Origin: Solidesulfovibrio alcoholivorans DSM 5433
GTDB lineage: Bacteria > Desulfobacterota > Desulfovibrionia > Desulfovibrionales > Desulfovibrionaceae
Assembly (NCBI RefSeq): GCF_000702665.1
Contig: NZ_JNJA01000004.1
Span: 391,610-455,609 of the forward strand
DNA length: 64,000 nucleotides
Reading direction: 5' to 3'
Position 1 is the first letter of the stretch, and each line of letters starts with the position of its first letter. A program made the position numbers and the translations under genes. This document shows, one piece after another, positions 49,498 through 61,860 of this stretch. The notes below the pieces were generated by a model, which saw only the letters and a program-made list of their open reading frames with translations, had not been told where the DNA came from and did no database searches.

Positions 49498-50129
49498 TGG
49501 AACGACACGCACCACACCCCTTGCTTACACGCCTCCAAGTCGCCCTCGAAGCCAGAAACGAAAACAAGGCGGCCCAAAGGCTGCTCGTGGCGGCTGGGTA
49601 TTATACGGAAGACGACGCGGAAGGAATCACGTCGCTGGTCATGCGACACTGCCGTGAATACGGCATCGATCCGCGGGAAGTGCTGGGCGACGATGCGCCG
49701 CAGTGTCCGCCGCGCATCGTCATGACGCCGGTCTTCACCATGGCCGCCACCCACCCGCGCACGGGCCGCTGGCGGCTTGCCGAAATCGAGCGCATCGCCT
49801 TGTCCCCGCGCCTGCTCGGCCCCACGCGCTTCGTCACCCGCATGGACGAACGCGCCCTGGAACCGCGCATCCGCCAGGGGGCCTATCTCGTCGTGGACAC
49901 GGCGCAGGAACTGCCGCCGGCAGGGGTACGCGCCAATGTACAAGGCATGCCCTTCGCCCTGGACCTTTCCGGGGAAGGCCTCGTCGTGCGCCTGACCTGC
50001 TACGATCACAGTCGCGACTGCTTTGAACTGGCGGCGCTCGACAGCGCCCAGCCGCCGCGCACCGTGCCGCGCGAAACCGCCGGCTGCCGCGTTGTCGGCC
50101 GTGTGGTCTGGGTGGCGCAGGAGCTTTGA
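49497..50129 (+). CDS. CI-like regulator 3, divergent, with inactive S24 fold
   Basis: 210 residues. The C-terminal half clearly belongs with regulators 1 and 2: FVTRMDERALEPRIRQGAYLVVD, EGLVVRL and the final VVGRVVWVAQEL. Both dyad positions are lost: Ala120 at the serine and Arg165 at the lysine. The N-terminal region (ARNENKAAQRLLVAAGYYTE) aligns in position with the helix-turn-helix of the other two but is no longer a convincing HTH, so DNA binding is uncertain. It might act by forming heterodimers with its paralogues. It is convergent with the rhomboid gene 10 nt away. Confidence 0.78.
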   Translation: MERHAPHPLLTRLQVALEARNENKAAQRLLVAAGYYTEDDAEGITSLVMRHCREYGIDPREVLGDDAPQCPPRIVMTPVFTMAATHPRTGRWRLAEIERIALSPRLLGPTRFVTRMDERALEPRIRQGAYLVVDTAQELPPAGVRANVQGMPFALDLSGEGLVVRLTCYDHSRDCFELAALDSAQPPRTVPRETAGCRVVGRVVWVAQEL

Positions 50130-50139
50130 GCCAAGAGCC

Positions 50140-50865
50140 CTATTCTCCTCGGTCGTAGCGACGGTTTCTCGGATCGAAGCAGAACTGGCAGCCCCTGGGC
50201 AGAAACCAGCGCACGAGGACAAGCCCCGCCACGAACCCGCCGGCATGGGCCCAGAACGCCACGCTGGCGGCGTCTCCTCCCGCGACCTTGCCCGAAAGCC
50301 CGGAAAGCAGCTGGACGGAAAACCAGATGCCCAGAAACACCACGGCCGGCAGTTCGATGATCCAGGGAATGATGATGATCGGAATGAGCGTCACGACCCT
50401 GGCCCGGGGAAAGAGCCGGAAATACGCGCCCATGACCCCGGCGATGGCCCCGGACGCCCCGATCACCGGCACCACGGCGTTCCAGTTGAACAGGATGTGT
50501 GTCCAGGCGGCGATGAGCCCGCACAGGATGTAGAACACGGTGAAGCGCAAGGGGCCGAGCGCCTCTTCCACGTTGTCGGAAAAAATCCACAGCACCCACA
50601 TGTTGAGCAGGAAGTGCAGCCAACCGCCGTGCAGAAACATGTAGGTGACCATGGACTCGTAGCCGCCCTCGGGATAGCCCATGGCCGCCGCGTAGGCCGG
50701 ATCGGTGTAGCGCGCCGGCACCACGCCGTAGATGTGCATGAATTCGAACAGGATAGAGTTTGGCAGGAGCTGTTCGAAGAGAAAGAGCAGCGTGCACAGC
50801 CCGATGATGGTCCAGGTCACGAGCGGCCGGCGCGTGCTCGGCACGTTGTCGCGCAATGGGATCAC
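50140..50865 (-). CDS. Rhomboid-family intramembrane serine protease
   Basis: 241 residues with six or so membrane helices. The catalytic Ser138 is in GASGAIAG and His207 in AFWAHAGGFVAG, the rhomboid dyad. The loop-1 motif appears as HGGWLHFLLNMWVLWIFSDNVE (WLH, N). A C-terminal cytosolic CQFC pair is a small addition. It cleaves membrane-protein substrates within the bilayer; substrates are unknown. It overlaps the end of the upstream RluD-CoaE gene by 4 nt, so the two are translated together. Confidence 0.92.
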   Translation of the reverse strand: MIPLRDNVPSTRRPLVTWTIIGLCTLLFLFEQLLPNSILFEFMHIYGVVPARYTDPAYAAAMGYPEGGYESMVTYMFLHGGWLHFLLNMWVLWIFSDNVEEALGPLRFTVFYILCGLIAAWTHILFNWNAVVPVIGASGAIAGVMGAYFRLFPRARVVTLIPIIIIPWIIELPAVVFLGIWFSVQLLSGLSGKVAGGDAASVAFWAHAGGFVAGLVLVRWFLPRGCQFCFDPRNRRYDRGE

Positions 50866-52517
50866 GGGAGCGTTCCGGTCACGGCCTCTGGTTTGCCGGC
50901 ATAGCCCTGCGCGACGAGCCAGGCGTAGCGGTCGCGCACGTCACGGCGGCGCAGCCCGGCCAGTTCCCCCAGCACGTCCCGGGCCTTGTCCGCCAGGGCT
51001 TCCGGCCCTGCGTCGTTGTCGACCACGAAGTCGCAGCGCGCGAGCTTTTTCGCTTCGGGCCACTGCCAGCCGTCCATGCGGGCGACGAGTTCCCCGGACC
51101 AGCCCCGACCCTCCGTAAGCCGCTGCCCCCGCGCCTGCGAAGCACAACGAACCCCAACAACAAAGTCCGCGACGGCTTCCACGGGCCAGCCGGATTCGAG
51201 CAAAAGCGGCACCTCGGCAAAGACGGCCCGGGCCTGTCGGTTGGCGGCGTAGAAGGCTTCCAGATCGCCCCGCACCAGCGGATGCACGAGATCCATGACT
51301 TCCCGGCGCATGCGTTCGCTGCCGCATATGGCTTCGAGCAGCCATTTCTTGTCCACGCTGCCGTCCGGGGCGAGCGCCGCTTCGCCGAAGCGCCCGGCGA
51401 GCATGTGCGCCCCACCGCCGCCTGGGGCGTAGAGCGCGGCCACGGCCGCGTCGGCGGAAAAAACCGGACAGCCGGCCGCCGCGAACGCGTCGAGCAGTGT
51501 GGACTTGCCACAGCCCGGCATGCCGATCACACCCACGCGCTGGGGCATGCGCCCGAGCAGGAGCACGAGCCGCCAGAAATCCGGCGGCGGCGGGCAACGA
51601 AAGGAAAGCTCCCGGCCCAGGGCCGGATGCGTGAAGGAGAGCTTCCAGGCGTGGAGCATCTGCCGCCCGGCGAGCCGGCCGGCCGCGTCGCCCCGGCGTT
51701 TCCACAGGGCATGGGGCGTCGTGCCGTAGACCGCGTCGCCGACGATGGGATGGCCCACGGCCGCGAGGTGCACGCGTATCTGGTGCGTGCGCCCGGTGAA
51801 GATGTCCACCTCAAGCAGGCTCGCGGCGGCGTCCGGCGCGCTCCACACCAGGCGCCAGCGGCTCCTGGCTTCGCGCCCGCCCTTGTGGACCACGGCCATC
51901 TTGTGCCGGTGGCGGGGGTCGCGGCCGAGGGGCAGGCGGATGTCGCCGCCTGCGCCGTCCGGGCGGCCGTGGACCAGGGCGAGATAGGTCTTCTTCACGC
52001 GCCTGGCCGCGAAATCCGCGGCCAGGGCGGTGCGCGCGGGTTCGGCCAGGGCCACGAGCAGCAAGCCGCTCGTGTCCTTGTCCAGGCGGTGCACGATGCC
52101 CGGGCGCTCGCCGCTCAAGTCCCGCAACTCGGGAAAATGGTGCAGCAGCCGGTTGACCAGCGTGCCCTCGGGCAGGCCCGGGGCCGGATGCACGGTCAGC
52201 CCGGCCGGCTTGTCCAGCACGAGCAGGTGTTCGTCGCGGTAGAGCACGCCGAGGCTGCCGGCTTCCGCCTTGGTTTCGCTGGGATTGTCCGGCAGGCGCA
52301 GGGTGAGGCGTTCCCCGCCGCGCAGTTTGGTTCCGGCCTTGCGGCACACCGTTTCGTTGACCGTGGCCAGGCCGGCGTCGATGGCCGCGCGCACGCGCGA
52401 CCGGGCGACGCCCGCTTCCGCGAACTGCGCGCACCAGAACACATCCAGGCGCGTGCCCGCGCCGCCGTCGTGCTGCGGGTCGAAGACCGCCTCTTTTTCC
52501 AACATCCTTTCCGTCAT
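50862..52517 (-). CDS. Fusion of RluD-type pseudouridine synthase and dephospho-CoA kinase
   Basis: 551 residues. Residues 1 to about 322 are an RluA/RluD-family synthase: S4-like N-terminus (RLDVFWCAQFAEAGVARSRV), the catalytic Asp146 in HRLDKDTSG, and TGRTHQIRVHLAAVGHPIVG. Residues from about 327 are dephospho-CoA kinase: P-loop GMPGCGKST at 332-340, CoA-binding RREVMDLVHPLVR, and VPLLLESGW. The frame is continuous, so this is one polypeptide that would modify 23S rRNA and complete CoA synthesis, two unrelated activities. Start 52517 or 52505. It is divergent from the alcohol dehydrogenase gene. Confidence 0.9.
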   Translation of the reverse strand: MTERMLEKEAVFDPQHDGGAGTRLDVFWCAQFAEAGVARSRVRAAIDAGLATVNETVCRKAGTKLRGGERLTLRLPDNPSETKAEAGSLGVLYRDEHLLVLDKPAGLTVHPAPGLPEGTLVNRLLHHFPELRDLSGERPGIVHRLDKDTSGLLLVALAEPARTALAADFAARRVKKTYLALVHGRPDGAGGDIRLPLGRDPRHRHKMAVVHKGGREARSRWRLVWSAPDAAASLLEVDIFTGRTHQIRVHLAAVGHPIVGDAVYGTTPHALWKRRGDAAGRLAGRQMLHAWKLSFTHPALGRELSFRCPPPPDFWRLVLLLGRMPQRVGVIGMPGCGKSTLLDAFAAAGCPVFSADAAVAALYAPGGGGAHMLAGRFGEAALAPDGSVDKKWLLEAICGSERMRREVMDLVHPLVRGDLEAFYAANRQARAVFAEVPLLLESGWPVEAVADFVVGVRCASQARGQRLTEGRGWSGELVARMDGWQWPEAKKLARCDFVVDNDAGPEALADKARDVLGELAGLRRRDVRDRYAWLVAQGYAGKPEAVTGTLP

Positions 52518-52610
52518 GTTCCTTGTGTCCCGATCCTGCGCTCCGATTGAGCATGTTTCGTCAATACGGTAGGTTGTTTTTCCTCAACGCGCCAGCCCAA
52601 AGGAGGAGCC

Positions 52611-53585
52611 ATGCAGGCCGTCGCCTTTCATGCCGGAACCGTTCGTATGGAAACGCGGCCGGACCCCATCCCGGGGCCGGGCGAAGTCCGCATCCGTGTG
52701 CGCATGGCCGGCATCTGCAACACGGACCTCGAACTGCTCAAGGGATACATGGGGTTTTCCGGCATCCCCGGGCATGAATTCGTGGGTGTCGTGGATGCGG
52801 CCCCGGACCATCCCGAACTGCTCGGCCGCCGCGTCACGTCCGAAATCAACCTGGGCTGCGGCGCATGCCCCACCTGCCTGACCACCGGCCCGCGCCATTG
52901 TCCCAACCGCACAACCCTCGGCATCGCCGGCAAGGACGGCGCGTTCGCCGAGTTCCTCACCGTGCCGGCCTCCCTGGTCCATCTTCTCCCCGACACCGTA
53001 CCCGATACCGCCGCAGTCTGCATCGAGCCGCTCGCCGCCGCGCTGGAGCCCGGCCAGCAGCTCCACCTCACGGCAGCAACGTCGCTGCTGGTCCTCGGCG
53101 ACGGCAAGCTCGGCATTCTCTGCGCCTGCGGCCTGCGTATGCTCTGCCCGGACGTCGTGCTGGCCGGCCGGCACGAAGCGAAGCTTTCCATCGCCGCCGC
53201 CCAGGGCGTGACCGTGCGCCACGCCGACCGCGACGCCCTGCGCCGGGAATACAGCCCCTTCGACGTGGTCGTCGAAGCCACGGGGCGGCCGGACGGCCTG
53301 GCTTTCGCCCTGGACCTCGTGCGCCCGGAAGGAACCGTCGTGCTCAAGACCACCACCTTCGCCCCGACCTCCATCAACATGGCCCGGGTGGTGGTGGACG
53401 AAATTGCCCTCGTCGGCTCGCGTTGCGGCGATTTCAAGCTGGCCGCCGCCTATCTGCGCGACGGGCTCGTGGACGTCTCGCCGCTCATCCAGGCCGTTTT
53501 CCCGTTCGCGGCCTTCCCCGATGCCCTCGCCGCCGCCGCGCGGCCCGGGGCCATGAAGGTGCTGGTGGAATTTGGGAAGGAGTAA
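52611..53585 (+). CDS. Zinc-containing alcohol dehydrogenase (MDR family)
   Basis: 324 residues. Catalytic zinc ligands Cys in AGICNTDLELLKG and His in PGHEFVG; structural zinc cysteines in CGACPTCLTTGPRHC, all four present. The Rossmann half has a weak dinucleotide loop (LVLGDGKLG). Resembles sorbitol/threonine dehydrogenase-like MDR proteins; the alcohol substrate is not predictable. AAAGGAGG lies upstream of the ATG at 52611. It stands alone, followed by a repeat element and converging on ligA. Confidence 0.88.
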   Translation: MQAVAFHAGTVRMETRPDPIPGPGEVRIRVRMAGICNTDLELLKGYMGFSGIPGHEFVGVVDAAPDHPELLGRRVTSEINLGCGACPTCLTTGPRHCPNRTTLGIAGKDGAFAEFLTVPASLVHLLPDTVPDTAAVCIEPLAAALEPGQQLHLTAATSLLVLGDGKLGILCACGLRMLCPDVVLAGRHEAKLSIAAAQGVTVRHADRDALRREYSPFDVVVEATGRPDGLAFALDLVRPEGTVVLKTTTFAPTSINMARVVVDEIALVGSRCGDFKLAAAYLRDGLVDVSPLIQAVFPFAAFPDALAAAARPGAMKVLVEFGKE

Positions 53586-53590
53586 AAGAG

Positions 53591-53643
53591 GCCTCCGGCG
53601 TCCAGGAGGGGATGATCCCCTCCTGGACCTCCCCGAAGGGGGG
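53591..53643 (+). repeat. Dispersed GC-rich hairpin repeat, copy C
   Basis: Starts GCCTCCGGCGTCCAGGAGGG, palindrome to CCCTCCTGGACC, then CCCCGAAGGGGGG. It sits between the convergent ends of the alcohol dehydrogenase and ligA, 5 nt after the first stop, and could terminate both. Confidence 0.75.
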
Positions 53644-53650
53644 AAAGGGG

Positions 53651-57318
<3,668 letters not shown>

Positions 57319-57320
57319 GG

Positions 57321-58076
57321 CTAGGCGTCCCCCTGTTGCGCCGGGACCGCCTCGGCCTGCCAGGCGGCGATGCGCGCCCGGTAGTCCGGCCCGAGCCGCG
57401 CCGTGAGGTAGGCAGCCTCGGCCCGGGCGGCGACGTCCAGGAATCCCGGCACGTCCCGGGCCGCCGTATGGTGGCGGTGGCGCAGGGTCAGGCTGTCGTC
57501 GACCACCAGGGCGTACCCGGCGTCATAAAGCCGCGCCGCAAGCCAGATGTCCACGCCGTAGCCCCGGGGATTGTCCGTGGCGTCGAGCCCCCCCACGGCC
57601 TCCAGGGCGTCTAGGGACACGAGCGGCGCGACGCCGTCCAGGACGCGCACGAGCCGCCAGTCGCCGCCCGGGCGCGCGATCATTTGCGGATGGTAGGGGC
57701 TGGTCGCAAACGTCGGGGAATAGAGGCCCACGCGGCGGCCAAGCGCGGCTTCGAGCTGCGCCAACCGCCCCAGGGCGCGACCGAGATGCGGCGGACGCGA
57801 GGTGAAGAGCATGTCGTTGTTGCAAAACCACACATGCGTGCGGCCCATGTCCCGCACGGCCCGGACGGCATAGTCGAACGCGCCGGCCCAGAAGCGGTTT
57901 TCCGCCAACCGGACCCAGGCATCGGGATACGGCTCGGGCGCGGCGTTATCGAGCACGAGCACCGGCGCATCCGTGGCTTGCGCTTCAGGAAGCAGCTGTT
58001 CGTGCAGGCGGCGGGTCAGGCGCGGGTCGCCGTAGTGGAGGATGACCGCCGCGATGCGGGGAAGCGTGCGGCTCAA
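57321..58076 (-). CDS. Glycosyltransferase, family 2-like, short
   Basis: 251 residues. GT-A start IAAVILHYGDPRLTRRLHEQ, nucleotide-sugar loop VLVLDNAAPEPYPD, and FCNNDMLFTS, where NND replaces the common DxD, followed by GYGVDIWLAARLYDAGY, which has the acceptor-side Asp. It resembles rhamnosyl-type GT2 enzymes. The start overlaps the K+ channel gene by 4 nt. It likely works with the next gene in one glycan pathway; the product is unknown. Confidence 0.8.
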   Translation of the reverse strand: MSRTLPRIAAVILHYGDPRLTRRLHEQLLPEAQATDAPVLVLDNAAPEPYPDAWVRLAENRFWAGAFDYAVRAVRDMGRTHVWFCNNDMLFTSRPPHLGRALGRLAQLEAALGRRVGLYSPTFATSPYHPQMIARPGGDWRLVRVLDGVAPLVSLDALEAVGGLDATDNPRGYGVDIWLAARLYDAGYALVVDDSLTLRHRHHTAARDVPGFLDVAARAEAAYLTARLGPDYRARIAAWQAEAVPAQQGDA

Positions 58077-59131
58077 AGGATCGCCTGAAGGCTGTCGAGG
58101 TTGTCCCGGCTGCCCACGAGGATCATGGTGTCGCCGGCCTCCAGCATGGCTTGCGCCTGCGGGTTGAACTGCATCTCGCCGCTCGCTTTCTTGATGGCGA
58201 TGACGATGAGGTTGAAGCGCGGGCGCAGGGCGGCGTCAATGAGGCTCTTGTCGACGATTTCGGAATGCTCGGTGACTTGCAGTTCTTCCATCTGCAGGTC
58301 GATGGCCCCGCCCCGGCCGGCCAGCTCCAGGAAGTTCGTGACCGTGGGGCGCAGCACGGACTGGGCCATGCGCACGCCGCCGTAGAGGTGCGGCACGAGC
58401 ACCTGGTCGGCCCCGGCGCGTTGCAGGCGCTGGGTATGGCCCTGGGCGTCGGCCCGGGCCACGATGCGGATGGTGGGGTTGAGCTGGCGTGCGGTAAGGG
58501 TCACGTAGACGTTGGCCGCCTCCAGGGTCAGGGCGGCGACAAGGGTCTTGGCGCGCATGAGCCCGGCAGCGAGCAGGGTCTCGTCGGCCGTGGCGTCGCC
58601 CTGGACGTAGGGGATGCCCTGCTCGTCCAGGCTGTGGATCACTTCGGCGTTGTTTTCGATGATGACCGCGGCCACGTTCTCGGCCAGTATCTCGCGGGCG
58701 ACGACCGCGCCGATGCGGCCGTAGCCGCAGATGATGACGTGGTCGCTCAGGCCGTCGATGATCTTTTGCATGCGCCGCCTCCCGAGGTACTGTTGCAGCC
58801 GGCCCTCCACCAGCACCTGGGTGAAGGAGCCGACCAGGTAGGCGAAGGTGCCCACGCCCGAGACGATGAGCACCATGGTAAGGATGCGGCCGTCCCGGGT
58901 CAGGGGGTAGACTTCCTGGAAGCCCACGGTGGAAAGGGTGATGATGACCTGGTAGAGGCTGTCGAAAAAGCTCCAGCCCTCCACTTCCATGTAGCCAAGC
59001 ACGCCCAGGCAGAACACCGTGGCCATGGCCACGAAGCCGCCGATGAGCGGCCCCCAGCTTCCCAGCCGGTGGTGCAGGCGCACCGTCCGGCTGTGCAGGC
59101 GCAGGATGCGCCTGGAACGATGGGCGTTCAT
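58073..59131 (-). CDS. Potassium channel with RCK (TrkA-N/TrkA-C) domains
   Basis: 352 residues. Two-helix pore: TM1 about 28-49, pore loop with the filter TVGFQ at 68-72, TM2 about 80-107; then RCK-N with the Rossmann motif CGYGRIGAVVAREI at about 133-146 and the acidic end VIIENN, and RCK-C from about 270. MthK-like layout. The filter has Phe-Gln instead of the usual Tyr-Gly, as in a minority of bacterial channels. The ATG at 59131 has GGAG 11 nt before it; the long frame upstream is inside uvrB. It starts 2 nt after the uvrB stop. Confidence 0.88.
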   Translation of the reverse strand: MNAHRSRRILRLHSRTVRLHHRLGSWGPLIGGFVAMATVFCLGVLGYMEVEGWSFFDSLYQVIITLSTVGFQEVYPLTRDGRILTMVLIVSGVGTFAYLVGSFTQVLVEGRLQQYLGRRRMQKIIDGLSDHVIICGYGRIGAVVAREILAENVAAVIIENNAEVIHSLDEQGIPYVQGDATADETLLAAGLMRAKTLVAALTLEAANVYVTLTARQLNPTIRIVARADAQGHTQRLQRAGADQVLVPHLYGGVRMAQSVLRPTVTNFLELAGRGGAIDLQMEELQVTEHSEIVDKSLIDAALRPRFNLIVIAIKKASGEMQFNPQAQAMLEAGDTMILVGSRDNLDSLQAIL

Positions 59132-59133
59132 GT

Positions 59134-61194
59134 TCAGCCCATCTCCAAAAGCCGCGCCCGCAAGGCCGCCACGCGGTCGCGCAGCTCCGCCGCCTTCTCG
59201 AACTCCAGGGCCTTGGCCGCCTCGCGCATCTCCCGCTCCAACATCTTGATTTTCTTTTCCAGGGCCTTGCGGGACATGCCGTCGCCGTACGCTGCGGCGT
59301 CCTCGCGCACAGCCGCCTGCGCCCCCGGTGCCGGCGCGGCGTAGCGACCGGCCGCGGCATAGCCGCCCGAACTCCTGCCCGAACTCCCCCCCTCGCCGTA
59401 CAGGCTGTCCAGCACGCTGTCCATGCCCTTGATGATGGAGCGCGGCACGATGCCGGCTTCCCGGTTGAAGGCTTCCTGTTTTTCGCGCCGCCGGGCCGTT
59501 TCCTCCATGGCCGCGCGCATGGAGCCGGTGACCGTGTCGGCGTAGAGAATGACCCGGCCGCCGGCGTTTCGCGCGGCGCGGCCGAAGGTCTGGATGAGCG
59601 AGCGCGCGGAGCGCAGGAACCCTTCCTTGTCCGCGTCCAGGATGGCCACGAGCGACACTTCCGGGATGTCCAGGCCCTCGCGCAGGAGGTTGATGCCGAC
59701 CAGCACGTCGAATTCGCCCTGGCGCAGGGCCTTGATGATGGCCACGCGTTCCAGGGTGTCGATGTCCGAGTGCAGGTAGCGCGCGCGCACGCCCATGGAG
59801 TTGAAGTACTCGTTGAGCTCTTCGGCCATGCGCTTGGTGAGCGTGGTGACGAGCACGCGTTCGCCCGCCGCGGCCCTGGCGCGGCATTCGGCCATGAGGT
59901 CGTCCACCTGCCCCTTGGTCGGGCGCACTTCCACTTCCGGGTCGAGCAGGCCCGTGGGCCGGATGATCTGCTCCACGACCACGCCCTCGCTGCGGCGGAC
60001 CTCCCAGTCCCCGGGCGTGGCCGAGACGAAGACCGCCTGGCCGATGTGGTTCAGAAACTCCTCGAAATTGAGCGGCCGGTTGTCCAGGGCCGAGGGCAGG
60101 CGGAAGCCGTAATCCACGAGCGTCTGCTTGCGCGAGCGGTCGCCGGCGTACATGCCGCCGATCTGCGGCACGGTGATGTGGGACTCGTCCACGAACAGGA
60201 TGAAGTCCTCGGGAAAGTAGTCGAGCAACGTATACGGCGGCTCGCCGGCCTTCCTGCCGTCGAGGTGGCGCGAATAGTTCTCGATGCCGTTGCAGTAGCC
60301 GAGCTCCTCGATCATCTCCAGGTCCTGCATGGTGCGCATTTCCAGGCGCTGGGCGGCGAGCAGGTCGTTGGCCGTCTTCAGTTCCGTCAGGCGCAGGCGC
60401 AGTTCCTCGCGGATGTCGGACACGGCGCGGTTCAGGTTGTCGCGGTCGGAGACGTAGTGGCTGGCCGGGAAGATGATGGCCTTTTGCATGGAGCCGAGCA
60501 CCTCGCCGGTGAGCGGGTCGGTCTCCAGGATGGCCTCGAGTTCGTCGTCGAAAAATTCCAGGCGCAGGGCGCGTTCACGACTGTAGGCCGGGATCACCTC
60601 GATGACGTCGCCGCGCACGCGAAAGACGCCACGGTGGAAATCGTAGTCGTTGCGCTCGTACTGGATCTCCACCAGCCGCGCCAGCACGGCTTCCATGCCG
60701 ATGCGCTCGCCCACGGTCAGCGAGAGCACCATGCGCTCGTAGTAATCGCGCGAACCCAGGCCGTAGATGCAGGACACCGAGGCGACGATCAAGACGTCGC
60801 GGCGGGTGAGCAGCGAATGCGTGGCGGCGTGGCGCAACTTGTCGATGTCGTCGTTGATGGAAGCGTCCTTCTCGATGTACGTGTCCGTGCGCGGCAGGTA
60901 GGCCTCTGGCTGGTAGTAGTCGTAATAGCTGACGAAATACTCCACGGCGTTTTTCGGGAACAGTCCCTTGAACTCGCTGTAGAGCTGGGCGGCCAGGGTC
61001 TTGTTCGGGGCCATGACCAGGGCCGGGCGGTTGAGCTTGGCCACGACCTGGGCCATGGAAAAAGTCTTGCCCGTGCCCGTCGCGCCGAGCAGCACCTGGC
61101 TCGGCACGCCCTGGGACAGGTTGGCGGCCATTTCGCCGATGGCCCGGGGCTGATCGCCCTGGGGGGTATATTCGGATTCCAACTGGAAAAGCAT
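59134..61194 (-). CDS. uvrB: Excinuclease ABC subunit B
   Basis: 686 residues, full length. Walker A in [14 protein letters not shown], the beta-hairpin segment [12 protein letters not shown] that probes the damage, DESHIT (helicase II), [23 protein letters not shown] (helicase VI) and a C-terminal UVR/UvrC-binding motif ([17 protein letters not shown]). Recognises damage with UvrA and loads UvrC. A low-complexity Gly/Ala insert precedes the UVR motif. First gene of the operon that ends with ligA, which is not a usual partner. No LexA box is evident in the 116-nt upstream gap. Confidence 0.97.
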   Translation of the reverse strand: MLFQLESEYTPQGDQPRAIGEMAANLSQGVPSQVLLGATGTGKTFSMAQVVAKLNRPALVMAPNKTLAAQLYSEFKGLFPKNAVEYFVSYYDYYQPEAYLPRTDTYIEKDASINDDIDKLRHAATHSLLTRRDVLIVASVSCIYGLGSRDYYERMVLSLTVGERIGMEAVLARLVEIQYERNDYDFHRGVFRVRGDVIEVIPAYSRERALRLEFFDDELEAILETDPLTGEVLGSMQKAIIFPASHYVSDRDNLNRAVSDIREELRLRLTELKTANDLLAAQRLEMRTMQDLEMIEELGYCNGIENYSRHLDGRKAGEPPYTLLDYFPEDFILFVDESHITVPQIGGMYAGDRSRKQTLVDYGFRLPSALDNRPLNFEEFLNHIGQAVFVSATPGDWEVRRSEGVVVEQIIRPTGLLDPEVEVRPTKGQVDDLMAECRARAAAGERVLVTTLTKRMAEELNEYFNSMGVRARYLHSDIDTLERVAIIKALRQGEFDVLVGINLLREGLDIPEVSLVAILDADKEGFLRSARSLIQTFGRAARNAGGRVILYADTVTGSMRAAMEETARRREKQEAFNREAGIVPRSIIKGMDSVLDSLYGEGGSSGRSSGGYAAAGRYAAPAPGAQAAVREDAAAYGDGMSRKALEKKIKMLEREMREAAKALEFEKAAELRDRVAALRARLLEMG

Positions 61195-61310
61195 GGTGGT
61201 TTCTTGTACATCCCTGCGCAGCGCAACGAAAGCGAAAACCCCGAGGCGTCCCGCGACGGCGCGTGCCGCGCCGCAAGCCGGGGACAGCCGCGACGGGCAA
61301 GGAGACGCTC

Positions 61311-61796
61311 ATGGAAATCGACGTCGTTCCGGCGGATTTCACCCTACCCGTGGACCGGGCCTGGACCGTGTCCATGGTGATCAAAAGCTTCAAGGGCCGC
61401 AAGGACGTCACCGTCCACCTGTTCCGCCCCACCTGGGACCCGGAAGAGGAGGAAATCTACGACTGGGACGTCCTCGTCGGCGATCCGGTGCAGCCGGACC
61501 TGCCGGTCAGCTACGAAAGTTGCCACCGCATCCTGCTCGAGGCCTTCAACGAGCAGGAGCGCGACGCGCTCGTGGAGTACCTCAAGACCCGGTACAAGGA
61601 CAAGCTTTCGGAGATCCACGCCTGCGCCCTCAACTTCCCCATTCCGCTGGGCCTGACCGCCCTGTCGGAACTGGCCGAGGGCAAGGATCTCGGGTTTATT
61701 CATTTCGACAAGATCCCCAACTACACCCTGCCCTTTGCGGTGCGGGGCTTTTTCGACTTGAGCCAGCACAAGCCGATCATCGAGGGGTTGGACTAG
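61311..61796 (+). CDS. Conserved hypothetical protein
   Basis: 161 residues; not recognised. Acidic N-terminal half (DPEEEEIYDWDVLVGDP), then FNEQERDALVEYLKTRYKDK and a hydrophobic C-terminal NFPIPLGLTALSEL. No signal peptide, membrane helix or metal motif. The start at 61311 has AAGGAG upstream, and it is divergent from uvrB. Composition suggests a soluble single-domain protein. The length and the neighbouring LOG-family gene give no functional clue. Confidence 0.75.
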   Translation: MEIDVVPADFTLPVDRAWTVSMVIKSFKGRKDVTVHLFRPTWDPEEEEIYDWDVLVGDPVQPDLPVSYESCHRILLEAFNEQERDALVEYLKTRYKDKLSEIHACALNFPIPLGLTALSELAEGKDLGFIHFDKIPNYTLPFAVRGFFDLSQHKPIIEGLD

Positions 61797-61860
61797 CGCA
61801 GGCCCCGTCGCCGTTTCCCTTCGTCAGACCGGGGCCGCGCGTCGGCCCCTTGGAGCGCGT

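Noticed and set aside
47713..50129. Prophage or genomic island around the CI-like genes
   Set aside because: No integrase, terminase, structural or lysis genes, and no att-like repeats; flanking genes are ordinary chromosomal ones.
61195..61310. LexA box ahead of uvrB
   Set aside because: No palindrome resembling known LexA sites was found in the gap.
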